NCBI GenBank assembly: GCA_003155795.1
Contig: PMEM01000006.1
Location: forward strand, 11,040-75,039
Origin: Gemmatimonadota bacterium
GTDB lineage: Bacteria > Gemmatimonadota > Gemmatimonadetes > Gemmatimonadales > Gemmatimonadaceae
DNA: 64,000 nucleotides
Direction of reading: 5' to 3'
Shown: piece after piece, positions 44,451 through 53,583 of the stretch
Layout of the letters: the number at the start of each line of letters is the position of its first letter
How positions within the stretch are numbered: position 1 is the stretch's first letter
The notes under the pieces: model-generated
The model's input: the letters and a program-made list of their open reading frames with translations, nothing else
Told to the model about the DNA's origin: nothing
Database searches by the model: none
Made by a program: the position numbers and the translations under genes

Positions 44451-45781
44451 GTGCACACGCCGAGGAGCATGTCGTTACACGCGACGAGGTAATAAGCGGA
44501 ACGCAGACGCCAGTCGCTCGGTGGCTCAAGATGTCGTGCGCGATTCTGGCAATTGTCGGAACGCTCGCGTTCATCGTCGGTGCTTTCATGGGTGTGGACC
44601 GCGCCTGGCAGGCGGTTCATTTCAACTGGCTGTTTTTCAGTACGGTGTCGTCGGCCGGCGTGACTGTAGTTGCGGTCCAGCGAATTACCACTGCGCGTTG
44701 GTCGCGTCCGGTGGTTCGGTTCATGGAAGGGTACGTCGCGTTCCTGCCGGTCGCGTTCATAATTCTGTGCCTGTCGCTGTTCTTCGGGCGCGATCACATC
44801 TTCCCGTGGACTCAGCACCCTCTGATGATCGAGGAGAAGCGGCAATATCTGAACATTCCATTCTTCATCACGCGCGATCTCGTGATGTTCGGAATTCAGA
44901 CTCTGCTCAGCATCTGGTACGTCTACACGAGCGTACGCCTTGACGTCGGCATCGTACCCGAGCACGGCTCGGCTTGGGCCAAGGGCATCAGAGAACGCAT
45001 GCGACGCAACTTCGGTGAAGAACGCCGAGAGCTCCATTCGACGCACTCCCTGCAGGGCAAGCTCGCAGTTTACATAGTGTTTGCGTTCTCGCTGTTCTGG
45101 ATCATCATGTCGTGGGACCTCTCGATGTCCCTCGATCCGCATTTCCAGAGCACGCTGTATGGCTACTGGTTCTTCATGGGCGCGTGGGTTGGGGCGATCG
45201 CGGCGTGGACGCTCATCACCATGGCATGGCGCGCACATCTTGGCCGTCAGGACATGATTACCGATGTCCATTTTCATGACCTCGGCAAGCTATGCTTCGC
45301 GTTTACTGCATTCTGGGGATACCTCACATTTGGTCAGTACCTGGTCATCTGGTACGGTAACCTCGGTGAAGAAACGCACTGGGCTCGGCTTCGCCTGATC
45401 GCTCCGTGGAGTTGGGTCACCGTCGCCGTGGTGTTCCTGATGTTCGTTCTCCCATTCTTCGGACTGCTATCACGTGCAGCGAAAGTGTACCTCCCGACGA
45501 TGGCGTTCTTCGCCTTCTGTCTCGTTCTGGGCCTCTACCTGCACCGTTACGACGAGATTTATCCGTCCATCTATGGTGTAAGACCAGATCGGACGCTGCC
45601 GTTCGGGATGTGGGAAGTTGTAATTACGGCCGGCTTCCTGGGAATCTGGGGACTTTGCTACATCGGCTTCATGGATGCATTCCCACGCATGCGGGTGGTG
45701 TTGATGACATCTCCGTATCGCGACGAGGTCCAGGTTCCCGTGAATGCGAAGACGATGGAGCCGCTGCCGGCGCACGAGTAG
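44447..45781 (+). CDS. actF: Alternative complex III subunit ActF, integral membrane protein
   Basis: A product of 444 residues with about ten membrane segments, paralogous to ActC. Its ATG overlaps the stop of actE. Visible marks include GVDRAWQAVHFNWLFFST near 47-64, FIILCLSLFFGRDHIFPW and WDLSMSLDPHFQSTLYGYWFF near 222-242. It is the last gene of the operon. No genes for a cytochrome c oxidase follow, so the terminal oxidase must be encoded elsewhere. Confidence 0.93.
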   Translation: MSAHAEEHVVTRDEVISGTQTPVARWLKMSCAILAIVGTLAFIVGAFMGVDRAWQAVHFNWLFFSTVSSAGVTVVAVQRITTARWSRPVVRFMEGYVAFLPVAFIILCLSLFFGRDHIFPWTQHPLMIEEKRQYLNIPFFITRDLVMFGIQTLLSIWYVYTSVRLDVGIVPEHGSAWAKGIRERMRRNFGEERRELHSTHSLQGKLAVYIVFAFSLFWIIMSWDLSMSLDPHFQSTLYGYWFFMGAWVGAIAAWTLITMAWRAHLGRQDMITDVHFHDLGKLCFAFTAFWGYLTFGQYLVIWYGNLGEETHWARLRLIAPWSWVTVAVVFLMFVLPFFGLLSRAAKVYLPTMAFFAFCLVLGLYLHRYDEIYPSIYGVRPDRTLPFGMWEVVITAGFLGIWGLCYIGFMDAFPRMRVVLMTSPYRDEVQVPVNAKTMEPLPAHE

Positions 45782-45855
45782 CAGAGGCGAACCAACGAGT
45801 TTGTGGCCATAGCCATGGTTTGCTGGGTGATGGTCGCCGGTTAAATTCCGTGGTT

Positions 45856-45879
45856 CGCCGCGCCGGGAACAGCGCGGCG
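45856..45879 (+). repeat. GC-rich hairpin after actF
   Basis: A perfect 8-base-pair stem (CGCCGCGC / GCGCGGCG) with an eight-base loop lies between actF and the tRNA gene, seven bases before the tRNA. There is no T run. It could end the act message or be processed from the tRNA precursor. Confidence 0.5.
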
Positions 45880-45885
45880 GCGCTC

Positions 45886-45956
45886 GGGGGCTTCGTTCAA
45901 CGGTAGGACATCGCCTTTGCAAGGCGAGAATAAGGGTTCGATTCCCTTAGCCTCCA
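45886..45956 (+). tRNA. tRNA-Ala (anticodon UGC)
   Basis: A 71-base cloverleaf. The acceptor stem GGGGGCT pairs with AGCCTCC and contains the G3-U70 pair that identifies alanine tRNAs. The D arm GTTC/GGAC has a short loop AACGGTA, the anticodon stem TCGCC/GGCGA holds loop TTTGCAA with anticodon TGC, the variable loop has four bases, and the T arm is AAGGG-TTCGATT-CCCTT. The discriminator is A and CCA is not encoded. The short D loop is more like glycine tRNAs than the common alanine form. A terminator follows within two bases. Confidence 0.9.
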
Positions 45957-45957
45957 T

Positions 45958-45990
45958 AAATAGGCGCGGATAACTCCGCGCCTATTTTTT
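45958..45990 (+). terminator. Terminator of the tRNA-Ala gene
   Basis: A 13-base-pair stem (AAATAGGCGCGGA / TCCGCGCCTATTT) with a TAAC loop ends in seven T on the plus strand. Its right arm includes the stop codon of the convergent CHAD gene. Confidence 0.92.
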
Positions 45991-46986
45991 CGCCGGTGTC
46001 TCCTGGTGTGACAGCAACCCGGGCCAATCCTTCGCGGAAGTTCTCGTGACCGCGGCCGTTACGCTGCGGGATGCGGTGGCGATTCTATCGTGCAGTCGCG
46101 CGAATAGCAACGCCAGCGAAGCGTCAAACGGCGATTCATCGACGACGCGCGAGAAGTCCATCGGCCCTCGTGGCTCATATACGAGTTCGCTTGCCACCAG
46201 CGCCGTGCGCTCCGCCGCAACGGTCGTTACTTCCCGCGCGACACGGTGCGCGAGCAACTGGGCGTCCCGCAGCTCGCCAACACTGTCCTGGAATCGTGCC
46301 AGGTCGGTGACGACACCGGGTTCGACAGAAAACTCGGGATGAATTGCCTCAAGTACATACCGTGTGCGCTTTGCCGCGATACGCGCTTTGTGCAACCGCC
46401 CGGCATCATCGGCTGATCGGATACGCGAAAGTGTTGCCGCAAGTATGGTGGCCTGCATCTCCAGGGCTTTCGCAGTGGCGCGCCTCATCGAAACCGGAGG
46501 TTTCTCTGAATCCACATTGTGGCGCTCCACGTACTGCAATAGCTGCCTGCGGATATCGCGCTTCGTTTGAGCGTAGCTACGGTCCAGGATCCTCCCGAAC
46601 TTGCGCCAGGCGACCTTTCTATCCCGCTTCAGGCTTACCATCACCCACTTCGCAGCCTGGAGACGGCCTTCGCCGAGTGCGATCGTTTCCGCGCGCAGCC
46701 AAGCCAGTTGAACATCGAGATCGCGTAGTTGCGTTGTTGCGCGGGAAATACGGCGGAGCGACCGAGTCGTTCCGGGGCGAACTGTATCGTCAAGAGACGT
46801 GCGATACGTACGAAGCCACGAGCGCAACCGTCGCAATTCAACCCGGAAATCGTGAATTGATTCCGGGTTCTTCTTTCGAATCAAGTCGTGTGTGTCGGCG
46901 ACAGCATCCAGGATGCGCAGAGCCACGACGCGGGTCGCGCGTTGTGCGGAGTCACTGTCTGGATCCCAGTCGAGTTGGCGTTTCAT
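45982..46986 (-). CDS. CHAD-domain protein
   Basis: A product of 334 residues made almost wholly of a CHAD domain, a helical bundle rich in His and Arg that binds inorganic polyphosphate. The first repeat is seen in HDFRVELRRLRSWL near 44-57 and the second in LHKARIAAKRTRYVLE near 198-213. No CYTH domain is attached. The last codons and stop lie in the terminator of tRNA-Ala, so the genes are packed end to end. Binding of polyphosphate is a family property and not shown here. Confidence 0.9.
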   Translation of the reverse strand: MKRQLDWDPDSDSAQRATRVVALRILDAVADTHDLIRKKNPESIHDFRVELRRLRSWLRTYRTSLDDTVRPGTTRSLRRISRATTQLRDLDVQLAWLRAETIALGEGRLQAAKWVMVSLKRDRKVAWRKFGRILDRSYAQTKRDIRRQLLQYVERHNVDSEKPPVSMRRATAKALEMQATILAATLSRIRSADDAGRLHKARIAAKRTRYVLEAIHPEFSVEPGVVTDLARFQDSVGELRDAQLLAHRVAREVTTVAAERTALVASELVYEPRGPMDFSRVVDESPFDASLALLFARLHDRIATASRSVTAAVTRTSAKDWPGLLSHQETPAKK

Positions 46987-47143
46987 GGAGAGCGCATTGC
47001 GCTGATTGAATGATACGGAATTCTGTGCCTTCCTGCCGCCGTAACGCGAACTCTGTTCTGGACGCCTGCCGTGAACAATTGGTTCTGCAGTCGTCCCGTA
47101 GTCGCCCTATTGCGAAAATTCGGTCAATCGCCTATCTCCGGGA

Positions 47144-47563
47144 ATGGCTACCAGCGTCAAAATGTCCAATCGGACTTCCCGCGCGGTTATACTCATCACC
47201 ACGGTCCTCCTCGGCGTGGCGGGGATCGCCCTCATCTTCGCCCCGGTCGAAATAGCGGGTGCGCTCGGCGTCCCGGAACCAGCGGGGATGGCGATCCTGA
47301 TCCAGCTCTACGGGGCCGCGCTTTTTGGCCTCGGCATGACAGGGTGGACGGTCAAGGACTCCGTAATCGGGGGCGTGTTCGGAAGATCGTATGTGGTCGG
47401 CAACGCCGCTCACTCGTTTGTGGGGGCGTTGGTACTGATCAGACCCGCGCTGGCCGGGGCAACCCCGGCGTTTTGGGTACTCACCGTTGTGTACTGGCTT
47501 CTCGCAATCGCCTTCGGCTATTTAATGTTCATTGCAGCGCCAGGCGCGAAAAAAGCGTCGTAG
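47144..47563 (+). CDS. Four-helix membrane protein of unknown function
   Basis: A product of 139 residues (or 133 from the second ATG at 47162) with four hydrophobic segments near 15-35, 45-68, 85-103 and 108-130 and short polar loops. I do not recognise the family. Codon use looks like its neighbours. It lies between the divergent CHAD gene and a small single-helix gene on the same strand. Confidence 0.72.
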   Translation: MATSVKMSNRTSRAVILITTVLLGVAGIALIFAPVEIAGALGVPEPAGMAILIQLYGAALFGLGMTGWTVKDSVIGGVFGRSYVVGNAAHSFVGALVLIRPALAGATPAFWVLTVVYWLLAIAFGYLMFIAAPGAKKAS

Positions 47564-47621
47564 CGCTTGCAATGGGATTTGAAGGTCGCGACGGATACCG
47601 CCTTATTGGAGCCGATCTGAA

Positions 47622-47738
47622 TTGGCCAAGAGACAACAGAACCCGCGGAAGCCAAAGCAGAAGAGCGATAACATCGTAATTCTGTACTCCATCATTTTTT
47701 GCATCGTCCTGGTCGTTTACATCCGCTACATCATGTGA
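47622..47738 (+). CDS. 38-residue single-helix membrane protein
   Basis: A short open frame from a TTG, with GGAG about ten bases upstream. It reads as a very basic head (LAKRQQNPRKPKQKSDN) followed by one hydrophobic helix (IVILYSIIFCIVLVVYI) and a short tail RYIM. The positive-inside pattern fits a small membrane peptide. Evidence is composition only; no homologue is recognised. Confidence 0.42.
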   Translation: MAKRQQNPRKPKQKSDNIVILYSIIFCIVLVVYIRYIM

Positions 47739-47779
47739 GGTGATGAATTGGTGAATCGGACCACTCAATTGAGAACGCA

Positions 47780-48253
47780 ATGTTAGTAGAAAACCAGCCA
47801 GTTCCAGCAATCGGCGCTGCCGCACCTGACTTCACGCTTCCTTCGACAGCCGGCGAGAAGGTGACGCTAACCGACTATCGCGGCAAGCATGCGGTGCTTG
47901 TAGCCTTCTTTCCTCTCGCTTTCACGAGCACCTGCACCACGGAGCTCTGCGACTTCTCGAACGACTACGACGCCTTCTCGAAGTCGGGCGTGGTCGTGCT
48001 TCCAATCTCCGTCGATTCGGTTCCGACGCTCAAGGAGTTCAAGGCGAAATACAACATGAAGACCGATCTATTGTCCGACTTCAAGCGCGAGGTTGCTCCG
48101 GCGTACGGCGTCATGTGGGAGGATGCGTTTTTTGCGAACCGCGCGTACTTCCTGATCGATAAAGCCGGTATCATACGCTGGGAACACGTCGAGGCGACTC
48201 CCAGTGGGAAGCGCAGCAACGCAGAGATTCTGGAAGAGATCGCAAAGCTATAG
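47780..48253 (+). CDS. Peroxiredoxin, AhpC/TSA or AhpE-like
   Basis: A thioredoxin-fold peroxidase of 157 residues. The peroxidatic site is seen as FFPLAFTSTCTTELC, with Thr and Cys in the expected spacing at about 49-53, and the supporting Arg lies in the later region RAYFLIDKAGIIRW. A second Cys four residues after the first could serve as resolving Cys or leave a one-Cys mechanism as in AhpE. It would reduce hydroperoxides in the cytoplasm. It is cotranscribed with nothing clear; the next gene is convergent. Confidence 0.92.
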   Translation: MLVENQPVPAIGAAAPDFTLPSTAGEKVTLTDYRGKHAVLVAFFPLAFTSTCTTELCDFSNDYDAFSKSGVVVLPISVDSVPTLKEFKAKYNMKTDLLSDFKREVAPAYGVMWEDAFFANRAYFLIDKAGIIRWEHVEATPSGKRSNAEILEEIAKL

Positions 48254-48295
48254 CCGGGCATCGTTCCGCCGCGTCTACAGTCGCTGCGCCGGTTC

Positions 48296-51200
48296 CTAGT
48301 GGCCCATCATGAAGAGTCTTACTTTCACCGGACCTGTTGCTTTCAGGAGCAGCGCTGGGAGCCAGGGGAGAAGCCGTAGCTGAATTGGGCTCAGAATCTT
48401 CGGTAATGTCGCCTTGACGTCGTCGCGTGCTACATCCCAACCGGCCTGCACACCGCTTTCCTGCCGCTTCAGCGCTTCCGCCGAGTTGAAATCGTCCGGC
48501 AACGCGAACAAATCTTCCGCGAGGGATTGCCAGACCGGAGCGATGCGCGCCATATAGGCCGTATCCGCCTTTGACAGCGCGTCCGTCTGGTCACGCGTGA
48601 GCAATAGTGAATCCGACTCCTGAAGTATGTCCGCGTACGGATCAGGAACATTGCGTGAGTATAGCCGCACCAGCTCTTTCACCGAAAGCTTTGGTCCCTT
48701 CCGACCGCCGCGCCCGGGACCGATCCAGCGGTTGAGCTGTTGCTGCTGGATCGTGCGCCCCAGGGTCAGCGATATATCCAGAGTTACGCGAAACGGTGCT
48801 CGCAGCAGGGTGTTGCTGGGTTGAGTATTTCCGAAGCGCGGATTGATCGCGTATTTGAATCGATCAGCCGCAGGATCGAAACCAACCGGGCGGTACAGGA
48901 TTGGATCGGGGTAGGCTGAAGTTCCCCAGCCGCGGAGATTGTTCGCGCCATGGAGCAGTTGATCGAGGCCGCCGAGTGGATTCGATAGCGCCAGCGAGAT
49001 GGATCCGTACTGTCCAGTGAATGGCATCTGCCTGCCGTACTTGATTTGCGCATTCAGGGCAGTCGTCCATGGCCCCTCGCAGCTGTTCCGCTGCGCAGCG
49101 GAGCCGAATTGGCTGGTCAGGCAATTACGAACGCTCTTTGACGACGTCGCGAGAAGGGTCTGAGTTGCACTGGCGAGCGACGCATCCGACAGTGTTGCCG
49201 GATTGAAGATGAACGCGCGGTCGTTGGCGAACCCGTCTCCATTCACGTCTCCCCCGACCATCGGCGTGAACGGAAGTCCGGATTGAAGTCGGCCGAAAAA
49301 GGTCAACGAAACATCCTTGAATGCATAACCGCCCTGCAACAGCAATTGATGTCTGATATCGAGATTGCCTCTCGACCAATCGCGATCGAGTGGACTTCCG
49401 AAAGTCGATCCATCGAAGCCGCTCTCTCGCGATCGGGTGTCGGCAAGCGTGTAATGGAATCCGATAAACCAGTTGCTGACGTGTTCAAGTATCGGGGACG
49501 CAGAGATCGTTACCTGGCCACTGTGCGACGTCAAGGTTGAAACGTTCTCGATGACGTGCCCAAATAATTGCGAGTTCCGTGCGTCCACGGTCGATATGGC
49601 ACCGCTGGACGCAACGATGCTACCCGGATCCACAAAAACCGGCCGATCCTCGTCGGTCAACGTGAAGCGGGGCGTATCGCTGAAGTTGACGTCAACCCGA
49701 CCGGGTTGATTCAAATTGAGCGAGTAAAGTCCCTCGATCGCGTAGGTCAGGAAGTTTCGGAACTGCGATGAGTAGCTGAGGTTTGCTCGCCACGACCTCG
49801 GTGCGGTGTACGCAGGCGAGAAAAGCTGCACCGAGGGTGCAGCGTCTGTGAACGCCGGCGTTTGTCCACTGACGCATTGCGTGGGAATCAGGTTCGGATC
49901 GGACATGTACGCACTCCAGTCTGGAATTGGCGTCGCGGAGCCGACACACGATATCGTCTGAAGCCCGCCTGGCAGACCAGTCGCAATTGACGCATTGCTC
50001 AGCAGATTCGCGGGGAGAATATTCCGAAACTCTCCTATTCCACCGCGAATGTAACTGGCGGGCTCGAAGTGGAAGCTACCGAGCTGGTTGAAGGTGACGC
50101 CACCACCTGTCTGTCGAATCCACGTGAAGCCGATTCTGGGGCTGAAATGGACCGTGTTTGGAGCATCGTTGGTGCGCAACCCGAATGTTGATTCGACTTC
50201 GGGATTCGCCATGGGCGTCGATGTGTAGCGGTTGGCCTCGAATCGCCCTCCGTAAAGCACTTGAAGGTTTGGTGATACACGCCAGAGATCACCGACCGCT
50301 GCAAAGCCATTCCAGGCCGTTCCGTTGAGGCTTGGCGAGTTCAAAGATCGTGAAAAACCGGATGGCTGGTTCGCTGCCAGGTCGCCGAGCGAGTTGAACG
50401 AGAAACTGCCAAGCGAGTTGGAACTGACATCCTGGCGCACACCGTCAAATCGCGAATCTGCGTTGACTTTGATGAGATGCGAATTGCGACCGTGCAGGTA
50501 GAACTGCGTTTCGCTGGTAGTTTCCCAGGTCCACTTGCTGGTGGTGCTGAGCAGCGAACTGTTTCCGCCGAAGTTGAGCGAAGTAAGACCTCCGGTCCCA
50601 TCGGGGAAAGACGACCCGACGAGAACTGTTCCACCTGGTAGTGCGAGGAAGGGATCGGAGTTGTCGCGGGAATAGCTGAACGCACTGCGTTCTTCGTTCA
50701 GGAAGTCTTCATGCACAAACGTTGAGAACAGCGCCTGCAGCGTGCCCATCACCTCCGAGCTCGAACCCGAGTACGCCGCCGTTGCTGTCGGCGTAATGCT
50801 CAGTGCATTGTTATCCGAAACCTTGCCGTAAGCGAGCACACCCCACGTCGTCTTCGCGGGTTTGAAGGTGGTCCAATCGTATGGTGCGTGGTCGAACCGC
50901 CCTATGAAAGACGCGTTTTGCGAGATCTGAGAGGAGGGAACTGCCCGTGTGCGGATTGGGATTCCTGAAGCCGAGAGGATGTTGAACAACCTTGCCGCGG
51001 AGTCCGCGGAAACACCGGCATGCTGAAGCAGGTCAGGTGCCGCGTCGGATAGGGATACCGCATCCGAAACCCGTCGGCCGACATGCATGCCGTAGTTGTA
51101 CATGTACTTGTCGTCATCTACTGCGCCGTTGCCACCGAAGTCTGCGTTCACATTCGTATAACGCTGACCCATGCGCGCAGAAATCGGGTCGGTGTATTGC

Positions 51201-51973
51201 AGCGCGGGGAGATCGATCGTTACGTCGCCCTCACGTGATGAAAAGAGATTGCCTTGAGAGAGTTCGACGTTTTCGTTGAGGCCCCCAAACCAACCGCGCG
51301 CAGGGTCAAAGGTCGAACTGCTGACCCGAATGCTCTTTTTCGCTGCGCGCGGGACGTCGGCGCCACCAAACGCCAAGCCGTTCAGGGTCGTAGAGTTCTG
51401 ATCTGACCCCAGCCCGCCAACAGACAGACCTCCGGGCGTTGTCGCAACGCCCGGGATTGTTGCGCCTATCGCGGCAAGGTTGCCTTGCTGGTCTGGTGAT
51501 ACTGATGCTGCCACACCGCCAGCCAGTTGCTCTGCGGCACCGGCCTCCGTTCCAAACAAAAAGTCCTGCCGGTTCGGTGTTTCCTTCTTACCTGTAACCT
51601 CGACGGCAGCAAGCTGCTGCACACCAGCCCGCGCGAGTTTCGCGTTAACCGTGAAAACGGAATCCGGGCCCGTGCGCGTTACCCGCTTGCGAAAGGCCTC
51701 GTAACCGACGGCGGAGATGTGAACGAGGTAATCCCCGGAACCGTCGACGAACGCCATGGTGTAGTGGCCCGAACTGTCCGCCTTCGTCGCTCGTGAATCG
51801 CGCGTCGGCGCGATCGTAATGATGATGTCAGCATCGGGAATCGCCTTGCCGCTGTCTGTAGTGACAGTGCCGCGGATCGTATCGACATGCGCCTGCGCGC
51901 TAGCGTTGGTCGCCGTGGTTGTCACGGCGACCAACGCGGTGATTGCGATGATCCCCCGGCGTAGCGGTGTCAT
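48296..51973 (-). CDS. TonB-dependent receptor with N-terminal carboxypeptidase-like and C-terminal helical domains
   Basis: A large outer-membrane protein of 1225 residues. A signal peptide ends near NASAQA (27). Residues 28-115 are a carboxypeptidase-regulatory-like domain (IRGTVTTDSGKAIPDADI). A TonB-box-like VEVTG near 125 and a plug follow, then a long barrel to about 1085. After the barrel there is an unusual tail of about 135 residues that is helical and rich in Leu, Asp and Arg, with LLLTRDQTDAL near 1125 and ILSPIQLRLLPWLP near 1195, resembling LTxxQ periplasmic chaperone or metal-sensing proteins. The ligand is unknown. It is 11 bases after the M56-TonB gene and is probably coexpressed with it. 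Confidence 0.9.
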   Translation of the reverse strand: MTPLRRGIIAITALVAVTTTATNASAQAHVDTIRGTVTTDSGKAIPDADIIITIAPTRDSRATKADSSGHYTMAFVDGSGDYLVHISAVGYEAFRKRVTRTGPDSVFTVNAKLARAGVQQLAAVEVTGKKETPNRQDFLFGTEAGAAEQLAGGVAASVSPDQQGNLAAIGATIPGVATTPGGLSVGGLGSDQNSTTLNGLAFGGADVPRAAKKSIRVSSSTFDPARGWFGGLNENVELSQGNLFSSREGDVTIDLPALQYTDPISARMGQRYTNVNADFGGNGAVDDDKYMYNYGMHVGRRVSDAVSLSDAAPDLLQHAGVSADSAARLFNILSASGIPIRTRAVPSSQISQNASFIGRFDHAPYDWTTFKPAKTTWGVLAYGKVSDNNALSITPTATAAYSGSSSEVMGTLQALFSTFVHEDFLNEERSAFSYSRDNSDPFLALPGGTVLVGSSFPDGTGGLTSLNFGGNSSLLSTTSKWTWETTSETQFYLHGRNSHLIKVNADSRFDGVRQDVSSNSLGSFSFNSLGDLAANQPSGFSRSLNSPSLNGTAWNGFAAVGDLWRVSPNLQVLYGGRFEANRYTSTPMANPEVESTFGLRTNDAPNTVHFSPRIGFTWIRQTGGGVTFNQLGSFHFEPASYIRGGIGEFRNILPANLLSNASIATGLPGGLQTISCVGSATPIPDWSAYMSDPNLIPTQCVSGQTPAFTDAAPSVQLFSPAYTAPRSWRANLSYSSQFRNFLTYAIEGLYSLNLNQPGRVDVNFSDTPRFTLTDEDRPVFVDPGSIVASSGAISTVDARNSQLFGHVIENVSTLTSHSGQVTISASPILEHVSNWFIGFHYTLADTRSRESGFDGSTFGSPLDRDWSRGNLDIRHQLLLQGGYAFKDVSLTFFGRLQSGLPFTPMVGGDVNGDGFANDRAFIFNPATLSDASLASATQTLLATSSKSVRNCLTSQFGSAAQRNSCEGPWTTALNAQIKYGRQMPFTGQYGSISLALSNPLGGLDQLLHGANNLRGWGTSAYPDPILYRPVGFDPAADRFKYAINPRFGNTQPSNTLLRAPFRVTLDISLTLGRTIQQQQLNRWIGPGRGGRKGPKLSVKELVRLYSRNVPDPYADILQESDSLLLTRDQTDALSKADTAYMARIAPVWQSLAEDLFALPDDFNSAEALKRQESGVQAGWDVARDDVKATLPKILSPIQLRLLPWLPALLLKATGPVKVRLFMMGH

Positions 51974-51984
51974 TCGCTAATGGT

Positions 51985-53583
51985 TCAATGGATAGTGGCG
52001 AACGTGAAAGGCTGCTGCAGTAGTTGCTTCACCTTCCTCCCTCCAACTTCAGCCGGAGCGAAGCGCATCTCTGGTAGTGCCTTCAGTACGGCGCCCTTGA
52101 AGAGATCGTTGGTGGACCTGGTGATCTTGATCGGTGCGGACGGATCCAGGCGACCCGTTGTATCTACCGTGAACTCAGCGTCCACTTCTCCCCCAATGCC
52201 GGCACTGCGCAGGGCCGGCGGATAAACTGGCGCACCCGAGAGCGTGACAGCAGGCTTATCCACCTGATACGCGAAGTATGTCACATATGGATTCGGGTAT
52301 GTCCCAGGCACGACATGCTGGGCGCGTGCCGTTGCAGCGTTCAACTCGGCGCGACGCTTCATGAGTTCCACTTGCGCAACCTCGATCGCGGCTTGTGCCT
52401 TTTGGACGGCGGCGCTCCTCGCCGCCCGCTCACGCTCGATAACTCGTATGCTGTCGCGCTGACGCGCGGTCAACGTATCGGTTTTCGTGCGCTCCTGTGG
52501 AATCGTATCCAGAACCACGCGATTCACTCGACGCACCGAACCGGGTGTACCAATGGCTGCAGGGACCGGAGTGAAACCTGTCTGCACCTGTGCCACCGGC
52601 ACCGGCGAAGCAAAGGCGACTGTCACAGCCGCGACCGCGGCCAGTCCACCGCCGACCGCAGCTCTATATCCCGGCGTGCGCTTGCGTGTCATCGCGACGA
52701 GCCGTTGCTCCAACTCGGATGGCAGTCTTAGCAGTCCAACCATGGGTACAGCGAGCGGTCCCGTGCTGCGACCGCGCGCGGCGACTTCCAGCAGGACGTA
52801 ACCATACTCCCTTGCGCCCGGGAATCGTTTGAGCACGCGCGCATCACAGTCGAGCTCAATTGCACGACGGAGCCGCGCCGCGCACACCCACAGTCCGATA
52901 TTCCACGGCATCAACACGATCGCCGCAATCGCCAGCGCCAGACGCTCCGGATCATGCGCGTCGATGTGCTCGCCTTCATGTGCCAGGATCAACCTGCGAT
53001 GCTCCGGCTCCATCCGTGTTGCCCACGCCGGCACTACTATACGATGTGACAGAAAACCAAGCACCGCCGGCCCAGTGCTCGGCGACACATCGACGTCGAT
53101 ACCGTCGAGCGTGACCCTGTCCCACGATTGCCTCGCCGCGCGCCAGTGAATTATGCCGAGCGCAAGCCAAAGCACCAACGCCAGAGACAGGCCCAGCCAG
53201 ACGCACAACACAATTGTCGTTGCGCGCTGTCCCCATCCCGACCAGGCTGATAGCGTCGCGGACGCGTGAATCCACGTCGTACCAATCGATTCGACAATCC
53301 CGTGCCACAACGTCGATGGCGCACCGGGCTTTCCCGCGAGCGAGATCACCATGGGTGACAGCGACATCGGAAGCCCGCTCGTCGCATCGACCCGCGCAGC
53401 GCTTCGATCAGCGACGGTGTGCCAGGTGATCGCAGCCGCAGGCGCGACCAGCGCGAGTGCAATCGCGACCGTCCATACGTGCCGCGCGCCGACACGACCT
53501 TGCGAGCCCCACTCGATAGCGGCCGCCGCGCCTGCAATCAGCAGTGTGAAAAGCACGACGTATGCAAAAAGGATCGGAGTCAT
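51985..53583 (-). CDS. M56 (BlaR1/MecR1-like) membrane peptidase with C-terminal TonB domain
   Basis: A product of 532 residues. Membrane segments lie near 3-22, 36-55, 120-143, 215-235 and 307-327. The zinc-peptidase motif HEGEH is at 202-206 and a distal Glu is in AIELDCDARVL near 241-251. The periplasmic part has a coiled-coil rich in Ala, Arg and Glu (about 360-422) and ends with a TonB_C domain (434-532): YPPALRSAGIGGEVDAEF and EVGGRKVKQLLQQPFTF. It lacks a penicillin-binding sensor domain. Its start overlaps the BlaI-type repressor gene (ATGA). By analogy, it may cleave that repressor upon a signal, while the TonB end touches a receptor or the cell wall. Confidence 0.9.
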   Translation of the reverse strand: MTPILFAYVVLFTLLIAGAAAAIEWGSQGRVGARHVWTVAIALALVAPAAAITWHTVADRSAARVDATSGLPMSLSPMVISLAGKPGAPSTLWHGIVESIGTTWIHASATLSAWSGWGQRATTIVLCVWLGLSLALVLWLALGIIHWRAARQSWDRVTLDGIDVDVSPSTGPAVLGFLSHRIVVPAWATRMEPEHRRLILAHEGEHIDAHDPERLALAIAAIVLMPWNIGLWVCAARLRRAIELDCDARVLKRFPGAREYGYVLLEVAARGRSTGPLAVPMVGLLRLPSELEQRLVAMTRKRTPGYRAAVGGGLAAVAAVTVAFASPVPVAQVQTGFTPVPAAIGTPGSVRRVNRVVLDTIPQERTKTDTLTARQRDSIRVIERERAARSAAVQKAQAAIEVAQVELMKRRAELNAATARAQHVVPGTYPNPYVTYFAYQVDKPAVTLSGAPVYPPALRSAGIGGEVDAEFTVDTTGRLDPSAPIKITRSTNDLFKGAVLKALPEMRFAPAEVGGRKVKQLLQQPFTFATIH

